Source of the DNA: a virus
Virus record (IMG/VR): IMGVR_UViG_3300021964_000070
Coordinates: 1 to 59,538 of that record
Length of the DNA: 59,538 bases
Strand: one strand, 5' to 3'
Position numbers and translations under genes: made by a program. Positions 6,585 to 13,891 of the stretch are shown here, piece by piece; position 1 is the first letter of the stretch; the number at the start of each line of letters is the position of its first letter. Below the pieces are notes generated by a model, which did no database searches, was not told the origin of the DNA, and worked only from the letters and a program-made list of their open reading frames with translations.

Positions 6585-9020
6585 TTAGTCTCCTCGCTGT
6601 TTAAGCATTTCACGTTCCATAGCAGACTGAATACGAGCCGCGGTCTGCCGCTCTTGGCTAGCCAGCCTCTGCTGGAACTGGTCCGCCCGCATCCGTTGGT
6701 TCTGAGCATCAAGGTTAAGCTTGGCCTGCTCCATCTGAGTATCGGCCTGTTCAGCCTGCGCCTTAATCTGTAGCTCCTGCTCTTTAAGCTGAACCAGTGG
6801 GTCAGGGCCTTGACCAGATACCTGCTGTGACATCTGCTTAACCATCTGCATACCTTCAGCGATATACTGCGCGGTTAAGCCCTCAAGCTGTAGCATCTCT
6901 TCCTCAGTAGCCGCCTCGCCGCCCGTGGCCTGACGGTTCTGAATAAACGCAACAGCCGCCTGTTCACGAGCCGCTATCTTAACGTGCTCCATAATGTGCT
7001 TTTGTAGCGCCATTGCTATAGCAGGCATACCGGCTACCATAGGGGTTGAACCAAACACCATGTGCGCCATAATATGCGCTTGGTGCTCCTGACCCTCAAA
7101 AGCTTTTAGCGGTATCATGTCCATAGCGTCGATGTTCTCTTGAGCCGGGTCTTTTGGCTCTGGCTCATCGTCAGGGATGCGCTTCATAATCCGATCCACG
7201 TCCCTTACGCCAAGCGCTTCGTACATATCCTGATACACTTCGTACATATTGTGTAGTTCAGGGGCCGCACCAGCTAGCTGTAATTTAGTCTGTGCCAAAG
7301 CAATGCGCTGGGCCTGACTAAATACATTCGGGTCAGAAATCGGAATCACGTCTACCCGGTCATCAAAGTCACTACGCATGACAGAAGCGTCTGCGCCTTC
7401 CACCGAATACGGATACTCCTGTGGCAGGCTCTCACTCATTACACGAGACAGGATTTTAAACTCCTGACGCATGGCATAGTGCAGGCGCTTATGAACCGCA
7501 CTCATTACACGAGAGCCCTGCTCCAACAACGCTATAGTTGTTCCAACCGCGGCCTGCTGGTTGCCGTCACCGACCTTCATGTCAGTAATCGTGGCAAACC
7601 TCTGGCCTGCATCGACCACGAAACCAAGCAGCGCAAATAGCGTCTGGTCGGGGCCTTTGAAGGGCAGCGGCATTAGGCTGTCACGGATAGCCCCTCCGGG
7701 TGCGTCCACGTCTCTGAACTCTCCGGGCTGAAGCGGGTCGTCATCATCACGGATACGCAATCCACGAGCTTTAAAGCCCGCAGGGAGGTTGGAAAGCGTA
7801 CCAGCATCAATTAACTGCCTCAGTGCCGCTGTGGCGGTCCGTGACAGTCCGCCAATGGTGTGGATTAGACCTAAACCGTAAAAACCAAATCCCGGAAGGA
7901 ACTTGAAATGTACAAAATACTGTATTTTACGCTTTAAATCATCCTCTTCACGATAGTTACGACGAATAGACAGAATTTGACCGTTATCTTGGCTAATTGT
8001 GACCACATAAGGCACCTTAATACCGGTAGGTTCGCCCTCGTCATCCGTATCTTCATAGCCTTCTAGGTCTAAATCAACGTGGCACTCAAGAATTGTGCAG
8101 TCATAATCAATTTGAGAGGGGGAAACACCGTCAATACGGTCAATTTCGCTCTCTACACTATCTAAATCTTCCTGTGCCGGTATAACATCTATGTCTAAAT
8201 AGAACCCTGCAACCTGCTTTTTCCGCAAATCGTTGAGAGACATACGGATAGATTGCGTAATATTAGGGCAAGTATCCAAATCAGACGTTTCATACGGCAC
8301 TACTAAGTTCTCAGCAGGGATGAACTTACTTACTGCACGGCCCATAGTCTCGTCATAGTAGACTTTCTTGAACGTACTACCCGCTAACGGCAAGTAAAAC
8401 AGCATTTGGTCCATATCTGGCGTGTAATCTTCCATCACCGTAGTGATGTAGTAGTTCATAAACTGCCTTACGCGCTGAGACTGAGCTTGTTTTTCAGTGG
8501 TTTCGCTTCCCATAACAGCAGTTCGCACTGGCCCGGTTGCTGGCAACAGCTCATTAAAAGCTTGGGCTTGGAACTGCGTAGCCGCTTCTGCAAGCAAGGG
8601 GTGGGTGACTCCTGACGCTCCGCGGAACGGTTGGGTTCTTTCTTCATAATTGAATCCCAGTAACTCCAAACCGTTAGCATAAGCATCTTCCCAATCCTGT
8701 CTACTTGCCTTATTTGCGTCATACTCCGCCAACAGCTCACCAGCAATGCGACTAAGTTCGCGGTCTGGCATCTCCTCTGCTAAGTTGGCATAAAAATCAT
8801 CGCCCTCACCGCGTTGGTCGGTTGGGTCAAAATCAATGGTTACCCCACCGTCTTCCTCCGGAGTAACCTCAATCTCCATGTTCTCTGCCGTGCCCTCAAA
8901 AGACACAACATTATCCATGCTGCCCGGAACTTCCAATTCTATTTCCGCAGCTAAATCTTCCATGTCGAGCTGAGAAGGGACGTTCTTGTCCACCATCCCA
9001 GCAATAGGTTCACGAGCCAT
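6585..9020 (-). CDS. Portal protein, P22-like
   Basis: 811 aa, much longer than T7-type portals but in range for P22-like ones. A disordered acidic N-terminal 75 residues precede the core. Core markers: ASRQDWEDAYANGLELLGF, RTQPFRGASGVTHPLLAEA, QMLFYLPLAGSTFKKVYYD, FVHFKFLPGFGFYGLGLIH and VGDGNQQAAVGTTIALLEQG, followed by a C-terminal Gln-rich coiled barrel (about 680-805). Twelve copies would form the DNA channel in the capsid vertex. Next to terminase as usual, separated by one unknown gene. Confidence 0.9.
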   Translation of the reverse strand: MAREPIAGMVDKNVPSQLDMEDLAAEIELEVPGSMDNVVSFEGTAENMEIEVTPEEDGGVTIDFDPTDQRGEGDDFYANLAEEMPDRELSRIAGELLAEYDANKASRQDWEDAYANGLELLGFNYEERTQPFRGASGVTHPLLAEAATQFQAQAFNELLPATGPVRTAVMGSETTEKQAQSQRVRQFMNYYITTVMEDYTPDMDQMLFYLPLAGSTFKKVYYDETMGRAVSKFIPAENLVVPYETSDLDTCPNITQSIRMSLNDLRKKQVAGFYLDIDVIPAQEDLDSVESEIDRIDGVSPSQIDYDCTILECHVDLDLEGYEDTDDEGEPTGIKVPYVVTISQDNGQILSIRRNYREEDDLKRKIQYFVHFKFLPGFGFYGLGLIHTIGGLSRTATAALRQLIDAGTLSNLPAGFKARGLRIRDDDDPLQPGEFRDVDAPGGAIRDSLMPLPFKGPDQTLFALLGFVVDAGQRFATITDMKVGDGNQQAAVGTTIALLEQGSRVMSAVHKRLHYAMRQEFKILSRVMSESLPQEYPYSVEGADASVMRSDFDDRVDVIPISDPNVFSQAQRIALAQTKLQLAGAAPELHNMYEVYQDMYEALGVRDVDRIMKRIPDDEPEPKDPAQENIDAMDMIPLKAFEGQEHQAHIMAHMVFGSTPMVAGMPAIAMALQKHIMEHVKIAAREQAAVAFIQNRQATGGEAATEEEMLQLEGLTAQYIAEGMQMVKQMSQQVSGQGPDPLVQLKEQELQIKAQAEQADTQMEQAKLNLDAQNQRMRADQFQQRLASQERQTAARIQSAMEREMLKQRGD

Positions 9021-9073
9021 GTATATTCTCCTCTGTACCCTAACTTATCATAGAGCGGTTCATATTCCTAGTT

Positions 9074-9085
9074 CCGTGGTCCGCG
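9074..9085 (+). repeat. CCGTGNNCCGCG motif, one of at least eight copies
   Basis: The 10 fixed bases of CCGTGNNCCGCG occur at 9074-9085 (this one, intergenic), 9849-9860 (minus), 19298-19309, 21744-21755, 25323-25334, 28140-28151, 40269-40280 (minus) and 42328-42339, with one-mismatch relatives at 9827, 17506 and 37652. By chance about 0.1 copy would be expected on both strands. In genes it is read in different frames, so it is a DNA-level signal, not a peptide motif. Role unknown. The 9021-9090 gap between portal and the next gene holds nothing else visible. Confidence 0.7.
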
Positions 9086-9090
9086 GGCCA

Positions 9091-10119
9091 TCAGTCATAC
9101 CTGTTGATGTCAAAATAACCGTACTTATCACGCGGAAAGAAAATATCTATGCCCGTGTCAGGAGACTTAAACCGCCGCTCACCGGGCTTGCGACCAAGAA
9201 CACGGTCCAACTGCTCAAAAATCGCGCTGTCAACCATCTGGGTAATCTGCTGTGGAGACGCATTGACACCAGCCTTCTTCAATAGCTGGGCCCCAAAAGC
9301 ATTATTCCGCTTGTCCATCACAACGTCCGCATCAGTGGCTGTACCCAAAATGGGCATCCGACGGTCAAAAAACTCAGCTAAACCACCAAACTGCTCCGCA
9401 GTCTCCGGGCCAACCTGCTTGGCAAGTAGTGCAGATTGCAGTACATGAGCACGAGCGTCCTCTAACTCCTGATAAGTAGGCAAGTCATGGCGAGGACGCC
9501 CCGCCCGCATCTGGGCCGTGGTGCTCGTGCCGTAATCTATCTCCCGCTCTACATCAGGGTAGCCATACTCCTCTATCAGAGTAGTCTCAAATGTCGGGGC
9601 CCCTTCAGGATAATACATAGAAGAACCCTCGCTGCCCTCACGGCCAGAATTACGGACGATGTTCTGCTGCCTAGCACTTGGAAGATCAATATTCGGGCTG
9701 AACAGGGCCCCCATAATACCCATCTCTTCAACCTCGCCGCCCTGCTCCATATAACGGTACTTAACATCAGAGCCGCTTAAACGACCCATCATGTTGCCCG
9801 GATTGAGCTCTGGACGAGAAGGAGATGCGTGAGCCGCGTATGGCGACCCGCGGTCCACGGATTGTTCGTAATAGTAACCCTCCATGCCCTCCATGATGGG
9901 CTCATCCATTAAAGTATACCGTGTTCCAGTATTGCCGCGCTCTGCCGGATAAGGGTCACCCTCTCCAGAAAAATAAAAGCCCATGCCCTCTTCATCATAG
10001 GAGGGCCGTGTTGCGCGATAGTAGGCCGCTGGGTCGGTTGCCCCAAACAGCGCCTCATCCATTGACATTCCAGAAAAGTCGTTACCGCCCGCCCCAAGAT
10101 TTACCGCGCTGTCCGCCAT
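9091..10119 (-). CDS. Hypothetical protein between portal and terL (342 aa)
   Basis: Tyr- and Gly-rich protein with a low-complexity N-terminal half and a KYRYMEQGGEVEEMG segment that resembles short GG.V motifs in other virion proteins. The C-terminal 120 residues look folded (YQELEDARAHVLQSALLAKQVG, then a FFPRDKYGYFDINRYD tail). I recognise no named domain. Location between terminase and portal suggests a packaging or head-vertex protein. Stop and start overlap the neighbouring genes (10119 shared with terL). Confidence 0.6.
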   Translation of the reverse strand: MADSAVNLGAGGNDFSGMSMDEALFGATDPAAYYRATRPSYDEEGMGFYFSGEGDPYPAERGNTGTRYTLMDEPIMEGMEGYYYEQSVDRGSPYAAHASPSRPELNPGNMMGRLSGSDVKYRYMEQGGEVEEMGIMGALFSPNIDLPSARQQNIVRNSGREGSEGSSMYYPEGAPTFETTLIEEYGYPDVEREIDYGTSTTAQMRAGRPRHDLPTYQELEDARAHVLQSALLAKQVGPETAEQFGGLAEFFDRRMPILGTATDADVVMDKRNNAFGAQLLKKAGVNASPQQITQMVDSAIFEQLDRVLGRKPGERRFKSPDTGIDIFFPRDKYGYFDINRYD

Positions 10120-11564
10120 TAGTAATATGCCCTTACTTTCACGTATGTTTCTTCATCGTCCCAGTCGTCAGACGGGAGCTGAACAAAGTTTCCTTGACGG
10201 TATCTCATTAAGGCTTGTGTCATGCTGTCCACCAAGTCATCGTATTCGCCGTTAGGAAATGCCGCCACCTCCTCTATCATCTCGTCTGCAAAGGTGGTGT
10301 CGGGGGCCCAAACCATCCCCGCCTCGAAAAGCGGAGATACAGAATGAACACGAGTTATCTTATCATTACCTTTGCTCGGCGTAAAGTTAACAACTGGTAT
10401 TCCCATGTTTCTTAATTCATGTGTGAGCGGTAACCCAGAGGCTTTCGCTTCCACAATCACGGTATCCGGTTCCCAATACTTATACTGGTCCAACGCAACC
10501 TGCTTCAACTCAGGAAAATCCCAGCGGTCTTTCTTACTATCCAAAAGAATTAAACCGGGCGGCCCACCTATCTCCTGTGGCCGGAAAACACCCCACGTGG
10601 TTATGGCTGAGAAGTCGGCTGTCTCGCGTTTAGAAAAAGCGGTATCATAGCTCTGTATAACATATTCGAGATTGGGTATTGCATCTTTCTCCCACCTTTT
10701 CCACCACTGACGAGGGATAATAGCGTTCTCTTCCCCCGTTGGGTTCTGTTGATACTGCGCGTTCCACTTACTGGGTGGAATAGACGCTTTCACTGCTGTT
10801 AAGTCCTCAATAGACCAAAACTCAGGCCAGCAGGGGGACCCGTCATTAAAAATAGCCGGTAGCTCCACAACCTCCCACTGGTCTGCCAAGGGGTCTTTAG
10901 CCATCGCCTTTAATAGCTGCCCCGTCATATCCTTTTCGGACCACCGGGTCTGAACCAAAACAATTGACCCACCCGGCTGGAGACGTTGCCGGGGGCCCCC
11001 AGTGTACCAATCCCACGCATCATCAAAACCACTATTAGACATGGCAGTCTGTTCAGAGTGCGGGTCATCAATAATCACCAAGTCACCACCACGACCGGCC
11101 AGATTGGAGCCAACCCCGACAGCATAATACATCCCGCCAGATGCGGTATCCCAGCGACCAGACGCCTTACTGTCCGCCGCCAGTTTAACACTTGGGAAAA
11201 CTTCCTTGAACTCTTCGCTGTCAATCAGGTTTTTTGTTTTACGGCCAAAGTTAACTGCAAGCTCGGTTGTGTGCGTAGCTTGAATAATCTTCATGCGCGG
11301 GTTCTTGCCCATCATCCAAGCAGGGAACAAGAAAGACGCAAACTCTGATTTCGTATGACGCGGGGCCATGTTGATAATCAGGCGCTTTAGTTCGCCGCTA
11401 GCTACCCGCTCTAACTTTTCAGCAATGATTTTATGATGACGACCAGCAATGAACTCAGGCCACATAGATTTTACAAATGTTAAAAAGTCCGTTTGACAAG
11501 CTTCATTCTTCTCTAATTGAGCTAGCCGCAAACGAAGCTTGGCTTCCTGTTCAGAAACATCCAT
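10119..11564 (-). CDS. terL: Terminase large subunit
   Basis: 481 aa. ATPase with Walker A-like INMAPRHTKSEFASF (HTKSE in place of GKT), Walker B GGDLVIIDDPHSE, and a C-motif; then the nuclease domain beginning YVIQSYDTAFSKRETADFSAI with the first catalytic Asp and later VDSMTQALMRYR. This pattern fits the terminase large subunits of the TIGR01630 type. It pumps DNA into the prohead and cuts concatemers. The small subunit is encoded 5 kb away, not beside it. Packaging strategy (headful or cos) cannot be read from this. Confidence 0.92.
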   Translation of the reverse strand: MDVSEQEAKLRLRLAQLEKNEACQTDFLTFVKSMWPEFIAGRHHKIIAEKLERVASGELKRLIINMAPRHTKSEFASFLFPAWMMGKNPRMKIIQATHTTELAVNFGRKTKNLIDSEEFKEVFPSVKLAADSKASGRWDTASGGMYYAVGVGSNLAGRGGDLVIIDDPHSEQTAMSNSGFDDAWDWYTGGPRQRLQPGGSIVLVQTRWSEKDMTGQLLKAMAKDPLADQWEVVELPAIFNDGSPCWPEFWSIEDLTAVKASIPPSKWNAQYQQNPTGEENAIIPRQWWKRWEKDAIPNLEYVIQSYDTAFSKRETADFSAITTWGVFRPQEIGGPPGLILLDSKKDRWDFPELKQVALDQYKYWEPDTVIVEAKASGLPLTHELRNMGIPVVNFTPSKGNDKITRVHSVSPLFEAGMVWAPDTTFADEMIEEVAAFPNGEYDDLVDSMTQALMRYRQGNFVQLPSDDWDDEETYVKVRAYY

Positions 11565-11573
11565 AGGGGGCCC

Positions 11574-11789
11574 CTAAGTTAAAATAACGTCCGCCTCTGT
11601 CTCAATCCAGACCTTTGCGCCACAGGACAGAGGTTTATCCGGACTGTAAACCACCGTGCAATCCCCTTTTATCTGGACCCGGTGAGCGTAAGTATTGCTC
11701 CGACCTTCCTTGACGGTGATGACCGGCTCACGTTCTCCGGTCTTGTGGTTGGACCTAATTTTATGTTGATTAATATGTATGCGTTTCAT
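11574..11789 (-). CDS. Small hypothetical protein upstream of terL (71 aa)
   Basis: Basic N-terminus (KRIHINQHKIRSNHKTGERE), a beta-strand-rich body (HRVQIKGDCTVVYSP) and an acidic end (WIETEADVILT). No domain known to me. It is the first gene of the terL operon, downstream of the noncoding control region, 9 bases before terL. Confidence 0.6.
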   Translation of the reverse strand: MKRIHINQHKIRSNHKTGEREPVITVKEGRSNTYAHRVQIKGDCTVVYSPDKPLSCGAKVWIETEADVILT

Positions 11790-11795
11790 GCCCTA

Positions 11796-11824
11796 AATAT
11801 GCACATTTTTTAATCAGTTAACAA
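11796..11824 (-). promoter_or_regulatory. Candidate promoter for the terL-portal block
   Basis: TTGTTA at 11824-11819, 17-base spacer, CATATT at 11801-11796, ending a few bases before the start codon at 11789. Both hexamers are imperfect (4 of 6 each). The same CATATT at N17 occurs in the promoter at 12864. It is the only promoter-like signal I see for the leftward late block. Confidence 0.35.
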
Positions 11825-11837
11825 CCCCCTCTATTTT

Positions 11838-11852
11838 GCCTAATAAATAGGC
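11838..11852. repeat. Inverted repeat beside parS
   Basis: GCCTA ATAAA TAGGC, a 5-bp perfect dyad with 5-base loop, ending two bases before the parS palindrome. Too short and without a T-run, so more likely a binding site or chance than a terminator. Confidence 0.4.
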
Positions 11853-11854
11853 AG

Positions 11855-11870
11855 TGTTTCACGTGAAACA
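11855..11870. promoter_or_regulatory. Perfect consensus parS (ParB binding) site
   Basis: The 16-base palindrome TGTTTCACGTGAAACA matches the bacterial chromosomal parS consensus at every base. A random match is about 1 in 4^16. ParB, a CTP-dependent clamp, loads at this site and slides over neighbouring DNA in most bacteria. No ParA or ParB is visible in the window, so the site would serve the host protein or a phage protein I failed to recognise. It lies in an intergenic control region between terL and the first early operons. Confidence 0.9.
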
Positions 11871-11879
11871 TCCATATCA

Positions 11880-11905
11880 TTTTTCACATGATTATTTGTG
11901 AAAAA
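11880..11905. repeat. 9-bp inverted repeat TTTTTCACA/TGTGAAAAA
   Basis: Perfect arms at 11880-11888 and 11897-11905 with 8-base spacer (TGATTATT), nine bases past parS. The arms share TTCAC/GTGAA with parS. Could be a weaker ParB or repressor site, or a hairpin. Not flanked by a T-run in the right place for a typical terminator in either direction, although the arms themselves end in T or A runs. Confidence 0.55.
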
Positions 11906-11909
11906 CATG

Positions 11910-12280
11910 GCCCTTGCCTGCGTATGCCAGCGCGTGGGCGGCGGTGCGCGGATTGCGGTTTTTGACGGTTTTTTCGCGGTTTTTTGACCCGATAGGGCGG
12001 GGCCCCTTGCCCGATTTTGCCAGCGGGGGCGGGGGATTGCGGCCAGCGGGGCGCGGTTGCCGGTGCTGGGTTGCGGCGGCGGTTGCCGGTGCTGGGCGGT
12101 AGGGCGGCGGCCAGCGGTGCGCGGTGCGCGGATCTCGGTCTGCCGGTCGCGGCTAACTTTCCAGAAAATTAGATTCACGGCCTGCGAATCTCCGGCCGGT
12201 AGGTTTGGGGCGCGGCCTGCGGGGCTAGGGGCGGCATGATTAACTGATTAAAACGCGACAGGCGGCCAGCTGGCGGGCAT
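11910..12280. other. G-rich noncoding tract
   Basis: About 370 bases with no convincing gene. The plus strand is very G-rich (GCGGGGGCGGGGGATTGCGG type runs) and contains an 18-bp direct repeat GCGGTTGCCGGTGCTGGG at 12053-12070 and 12079-12096 (26-bp period), plus repeated GCGGCCAGCGG. Runs of GGG at short spacing could fold as G-quadruplexes. Base composition is unlike neighbouring genes. Possible pac/ori or imported DNA; the minus-strand reading frame at 11840-12178 is rejected as a gene. Confidence 0.5.
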
Positions 12281-12281
12281 T

Positions 12282-12314
12282 AAAAAACCCCCGCGGGTAA
12301 ACTACCGGCGGGGG
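12282..12314 (-). terminator. Terminator after the 156-aa gene
   Basis: Stem CCCCCGC/GCGGGGG (12288-12294, 12308-12314) extended inside by GGTA/TACC around an AAC loop, then TTTTTT on the minus strand (12287-12282). 22 bases after the stop codon at 12336. It also insulates the early operons from the control region. Confidence 0.9.
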
Positions 12315-12335
12315 CTGGGTTGCGTTGTGTGGGCT

Positions 12336-12806
12336 TTAAATGTCGATTGTTAGGGTCGCACCGGCCAGAACTTCCTTAACAATGGACTCGACCGCTTCGC
12401 GCTGGGCGTCTTCCCTGTCTTCGTTATCCGGCAGGCGTTCGTCTATCATGTCTGAAATCTCATATTCGTAATCATGAATAGAGAAATCATTTTCCAGAAC
12501 ATCGCTGGCGGCTTTTTGCGCGGCGCTCTCGGCTATCGCTTCGACACTGTCCCTGATTACTGACATAATACCGGCGGCCAGTCGTTCGTTGTCTTCGCGG
12601 CGGCTGTCAATAATAGCCTGCTTATCCCGCCGCAATTCGTCCAGCTCTTTTTCCTGCTGTTCGATTTTATCGGCGGCCGCCTCAATATCATAAGCGGTGG
12701 AAGATAGCCCAGCCTCGCAGGTATCGGCGGCAAGGCGGCGCAAATATTGCGCGCCGGTTTCTGGGGTAAAGATTTGATTTTGTGTTTGTGTGTTTACGTT
12801 TTCCAT
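12336..12806 (-). CDS. Coiled-coil protein (156 aa)
   Basis: Start at 12806 (MENVNTQTQNQIFTPET), with ribosome site in AACTACGGAGAATTGAACC; an upstream in-frame reading would cross a terminator and promoter. Sequence: N-terminal short helix, an EKELDELRRDKQAIIDSRRED coil (residues 50-80), then acidic amphipathic helices to the end. No named domain. Monocistronic unit with its own promoter and terminator. Confidence 0.65.
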   Translation of the reverse strand: MENVNTQTQNQIFTPETGAQYLRRLAADTCEAGLSSTAYDIEAAADKIEQQEKELDELRRDKQAIIDSRREDNERLAAGIMSVIRDSVEAIAESAAQKAASDVLENDFSIHDYEYEISDMIDERLPDNEDREDAQREAVESIVKEVLAGATLTIDI

Positions 12807-12863
12807 TGGTTCAATTCTCCGTAGTTTAGAACCGGCGGCCAGCCTGTCCGGCCGCCTGATATA

Positions 12864-12892
12864 AATATGCGCTTTATCGCATATAGTGTCAA
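12864..12892 (-). promoter_or_regulatory. Promoter of the 156-aa gene, with dyad
   Basis: TTGACA at 12892-12887, N17, CATATT at 12869-12864. The spacer carries a perfect inverted repeat ATATGCG ctttat CGCATAT (12865-12884), a likely operator. The leader downstream has GGCGGCC/GGCCGCC arms and the AACTACGG box before the start codon. Confidence 0.65.
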
Positions 12893-12893
12893 A

Positions 12894-12924
12894 TAAAAAA
12901 ACCCCCGCCGGATTAGGGCGGGGG
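12894..12924 (-). terminator. Terminator after the 51-aa gene
   Basis: Perfect 8-bp stem CCCCCGCC/GGCGGGGG (12902-12909, 12917-12924), 7-base loop, followed by TTTTTTT on the minus strand. Immediately precedes the -35 of the next promoter. Confidence 0.9.
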
Positions 12925-12930
12925 CTGGGG

Positions 12931-13086
12931 CTATTGGTTGGCGTGTAGTTCTGCATCTTCGCGGCTGGTATATATAGACACTGTCGAACTGTCGATTTCT
13001 TCAGAATTAAACCGGCGGCGAAAGTCTTTAAAATTGGTTTCTTCTATCCGCTTGTCTTCTTCCCAAAATAAAAGATAAATTTTCAT
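12931..13086 (-). CDS. 51-aa hypothetical protein
   Basis: Hand-translated: MKIYLLFWEEDKRIEETNF, then RRRFNSEEIDSSTVSIYTSREDAE, ending LHANQ. Starts 3 bases after the stop of the 233-aa gene and ends 7 bases before the terminator, so it is the last gene of that operon. No domain recognised. Confidence 0.6.
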   Translation of the reverse strand: MKIYLLFWEEDKRIEETNFKDFRRRFNSEEIDSSTVSIYTSREDAELHANQ

Positions 13087-13088
13087 TT

Positions 13089-13790
13089 CTATTCCTTCCC
13101 TATGTCACCGGCTACATGATGCCGGAGAATTGAACCGGTCGGCAGGGTTTTGACAAAAGCCCGCAACCGTTCGCCGTCCGTCTGGGCTTGTTCCTGCTTG
13201 GCGGTGTGTTGCCAGTGAATATTTACATTGCCGCCGTCTGCATAACACCCGCCGCGCTGGCCGGTGTTTATTTTGTTCTTGCCCGCGCCATGTGCTGTAA
13301 AGGTGATAATATAGTCGCGGTCGGCTCTGGCGCATAATGGCAGGCCGTCCCCGCAATTATTGCACGTCACCGCGCTGTTATATTCGGCGGGGCATCTGAC
13401 AAACTTAACATCCTGAACGGCCGACCATTTGCCATTCGCGAAAAAGTCCTGCGGAACGGTTGTCACTGTCGGCACGTCATGCACCGCCTGATAAGCGATA
13501 AAGGGACTATCCGCGCTGTAGTTGATTACAGTTTTACCGGCGGCCAGTTTATGCATCCAATAAAACGGTTCAAAATGTGAATATGTAAACGACACGCCGC
13601 GACGCGGTACGGCGTCGGCCAGTATGTCCAGATATTCAAAGTCGATTTGGTCACCGGCGCAACCCCGCCCGCTGGCGTTCAAGTTACAATCGGCGGGGCA
13701 AGTCCCGAACTTGTCACCATTGCCCGCCCTATATGTGACGGCGCAACCGGCCGTCTTATTTGCTTGTGAAATTGCTGTAGTTTTCAACAT
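13089..13790 (-). CDS. Cysteine-rich phage protein (233 aa)
   Basis: Start at 13790 (MLKTTAISQANKTAGCAVTY) with TACGGGAAATAAAACT in front. Contains cysteine clusters CPADCNLNASGRGC near the N-terminus and CNNCGDGLPLC near residue 155, plus KFVRCPAEYN, suggesting bound metal. The pattern resembles an uncharacterised phage family often found beside DUF932 genes, as here. A nucleic-acid role is plausible, but it is unproven. Confidence 0.6.
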   Translation of the reverse strand: MLKTTAISQANKTAGCAVTYRAGNGDKFGTCPADCNLNASGRGCAGDQIDFEYLDILADAVPRRGVSFTYSHFEPFYWMHKLAAGKTVINYSADSPFIAYQAVHDVPTVTTVPQDFFANGKWSAVQDVKFVRCPAEYNSAVTCNNCGDGLPLCARADRDYIITFTAHGAGKNKINTGQRGGCYADGGNVNIHWQHTAKQEQAQTDGERLRAFVKTLPTGSILRHHVAGDIGKE

Positions 13791-13825
13791 AGTTTTATTT
13801 CCCGTAAAAGTTATGCGATTTGTCT

Positions 13826-13854
13826 TATATAGCAAAAACAAAAAGCCCCGTCAA
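13826..13854 (-). promoter_or_regulatory. Promoter nested in the upstream terminator
   Basis: TTGACG at 13854-13849, N17, TATATA at 13831-13826. The -35 lies inside the terminator stem of the DUF932 gene, so the two signals share DNA and the operons abut with no space. Confidence 0.7.
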
Positions 13855-13869
13855 CATGACAGGGCTTTT
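13841..13869. terminator. Terminator after DUF932 gene (bidirectional shape)
   Basis: AAAAGCCCCGTCA/TGACAGGGCTTTT with a small loop; A-runs and T-runs on both sides. 23 bases past the stop of the 408-aa gene. On the minus strand followed by TTTTTGTTTTT. Confidence 0.85.
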
Positions 13870-13891
13870 CTCGGTTTTATGTGCTGGCCGG

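Noticed and set aside
11840-12178. 112-aa minus-strand frame across the G-rich tract ending MDVSRETLPIY
   Set aside because: Low-complexity Pro/Arg/Ala translation of G-rich DNA, no ribosome site, and its end is only the translation of the parS palindrome.
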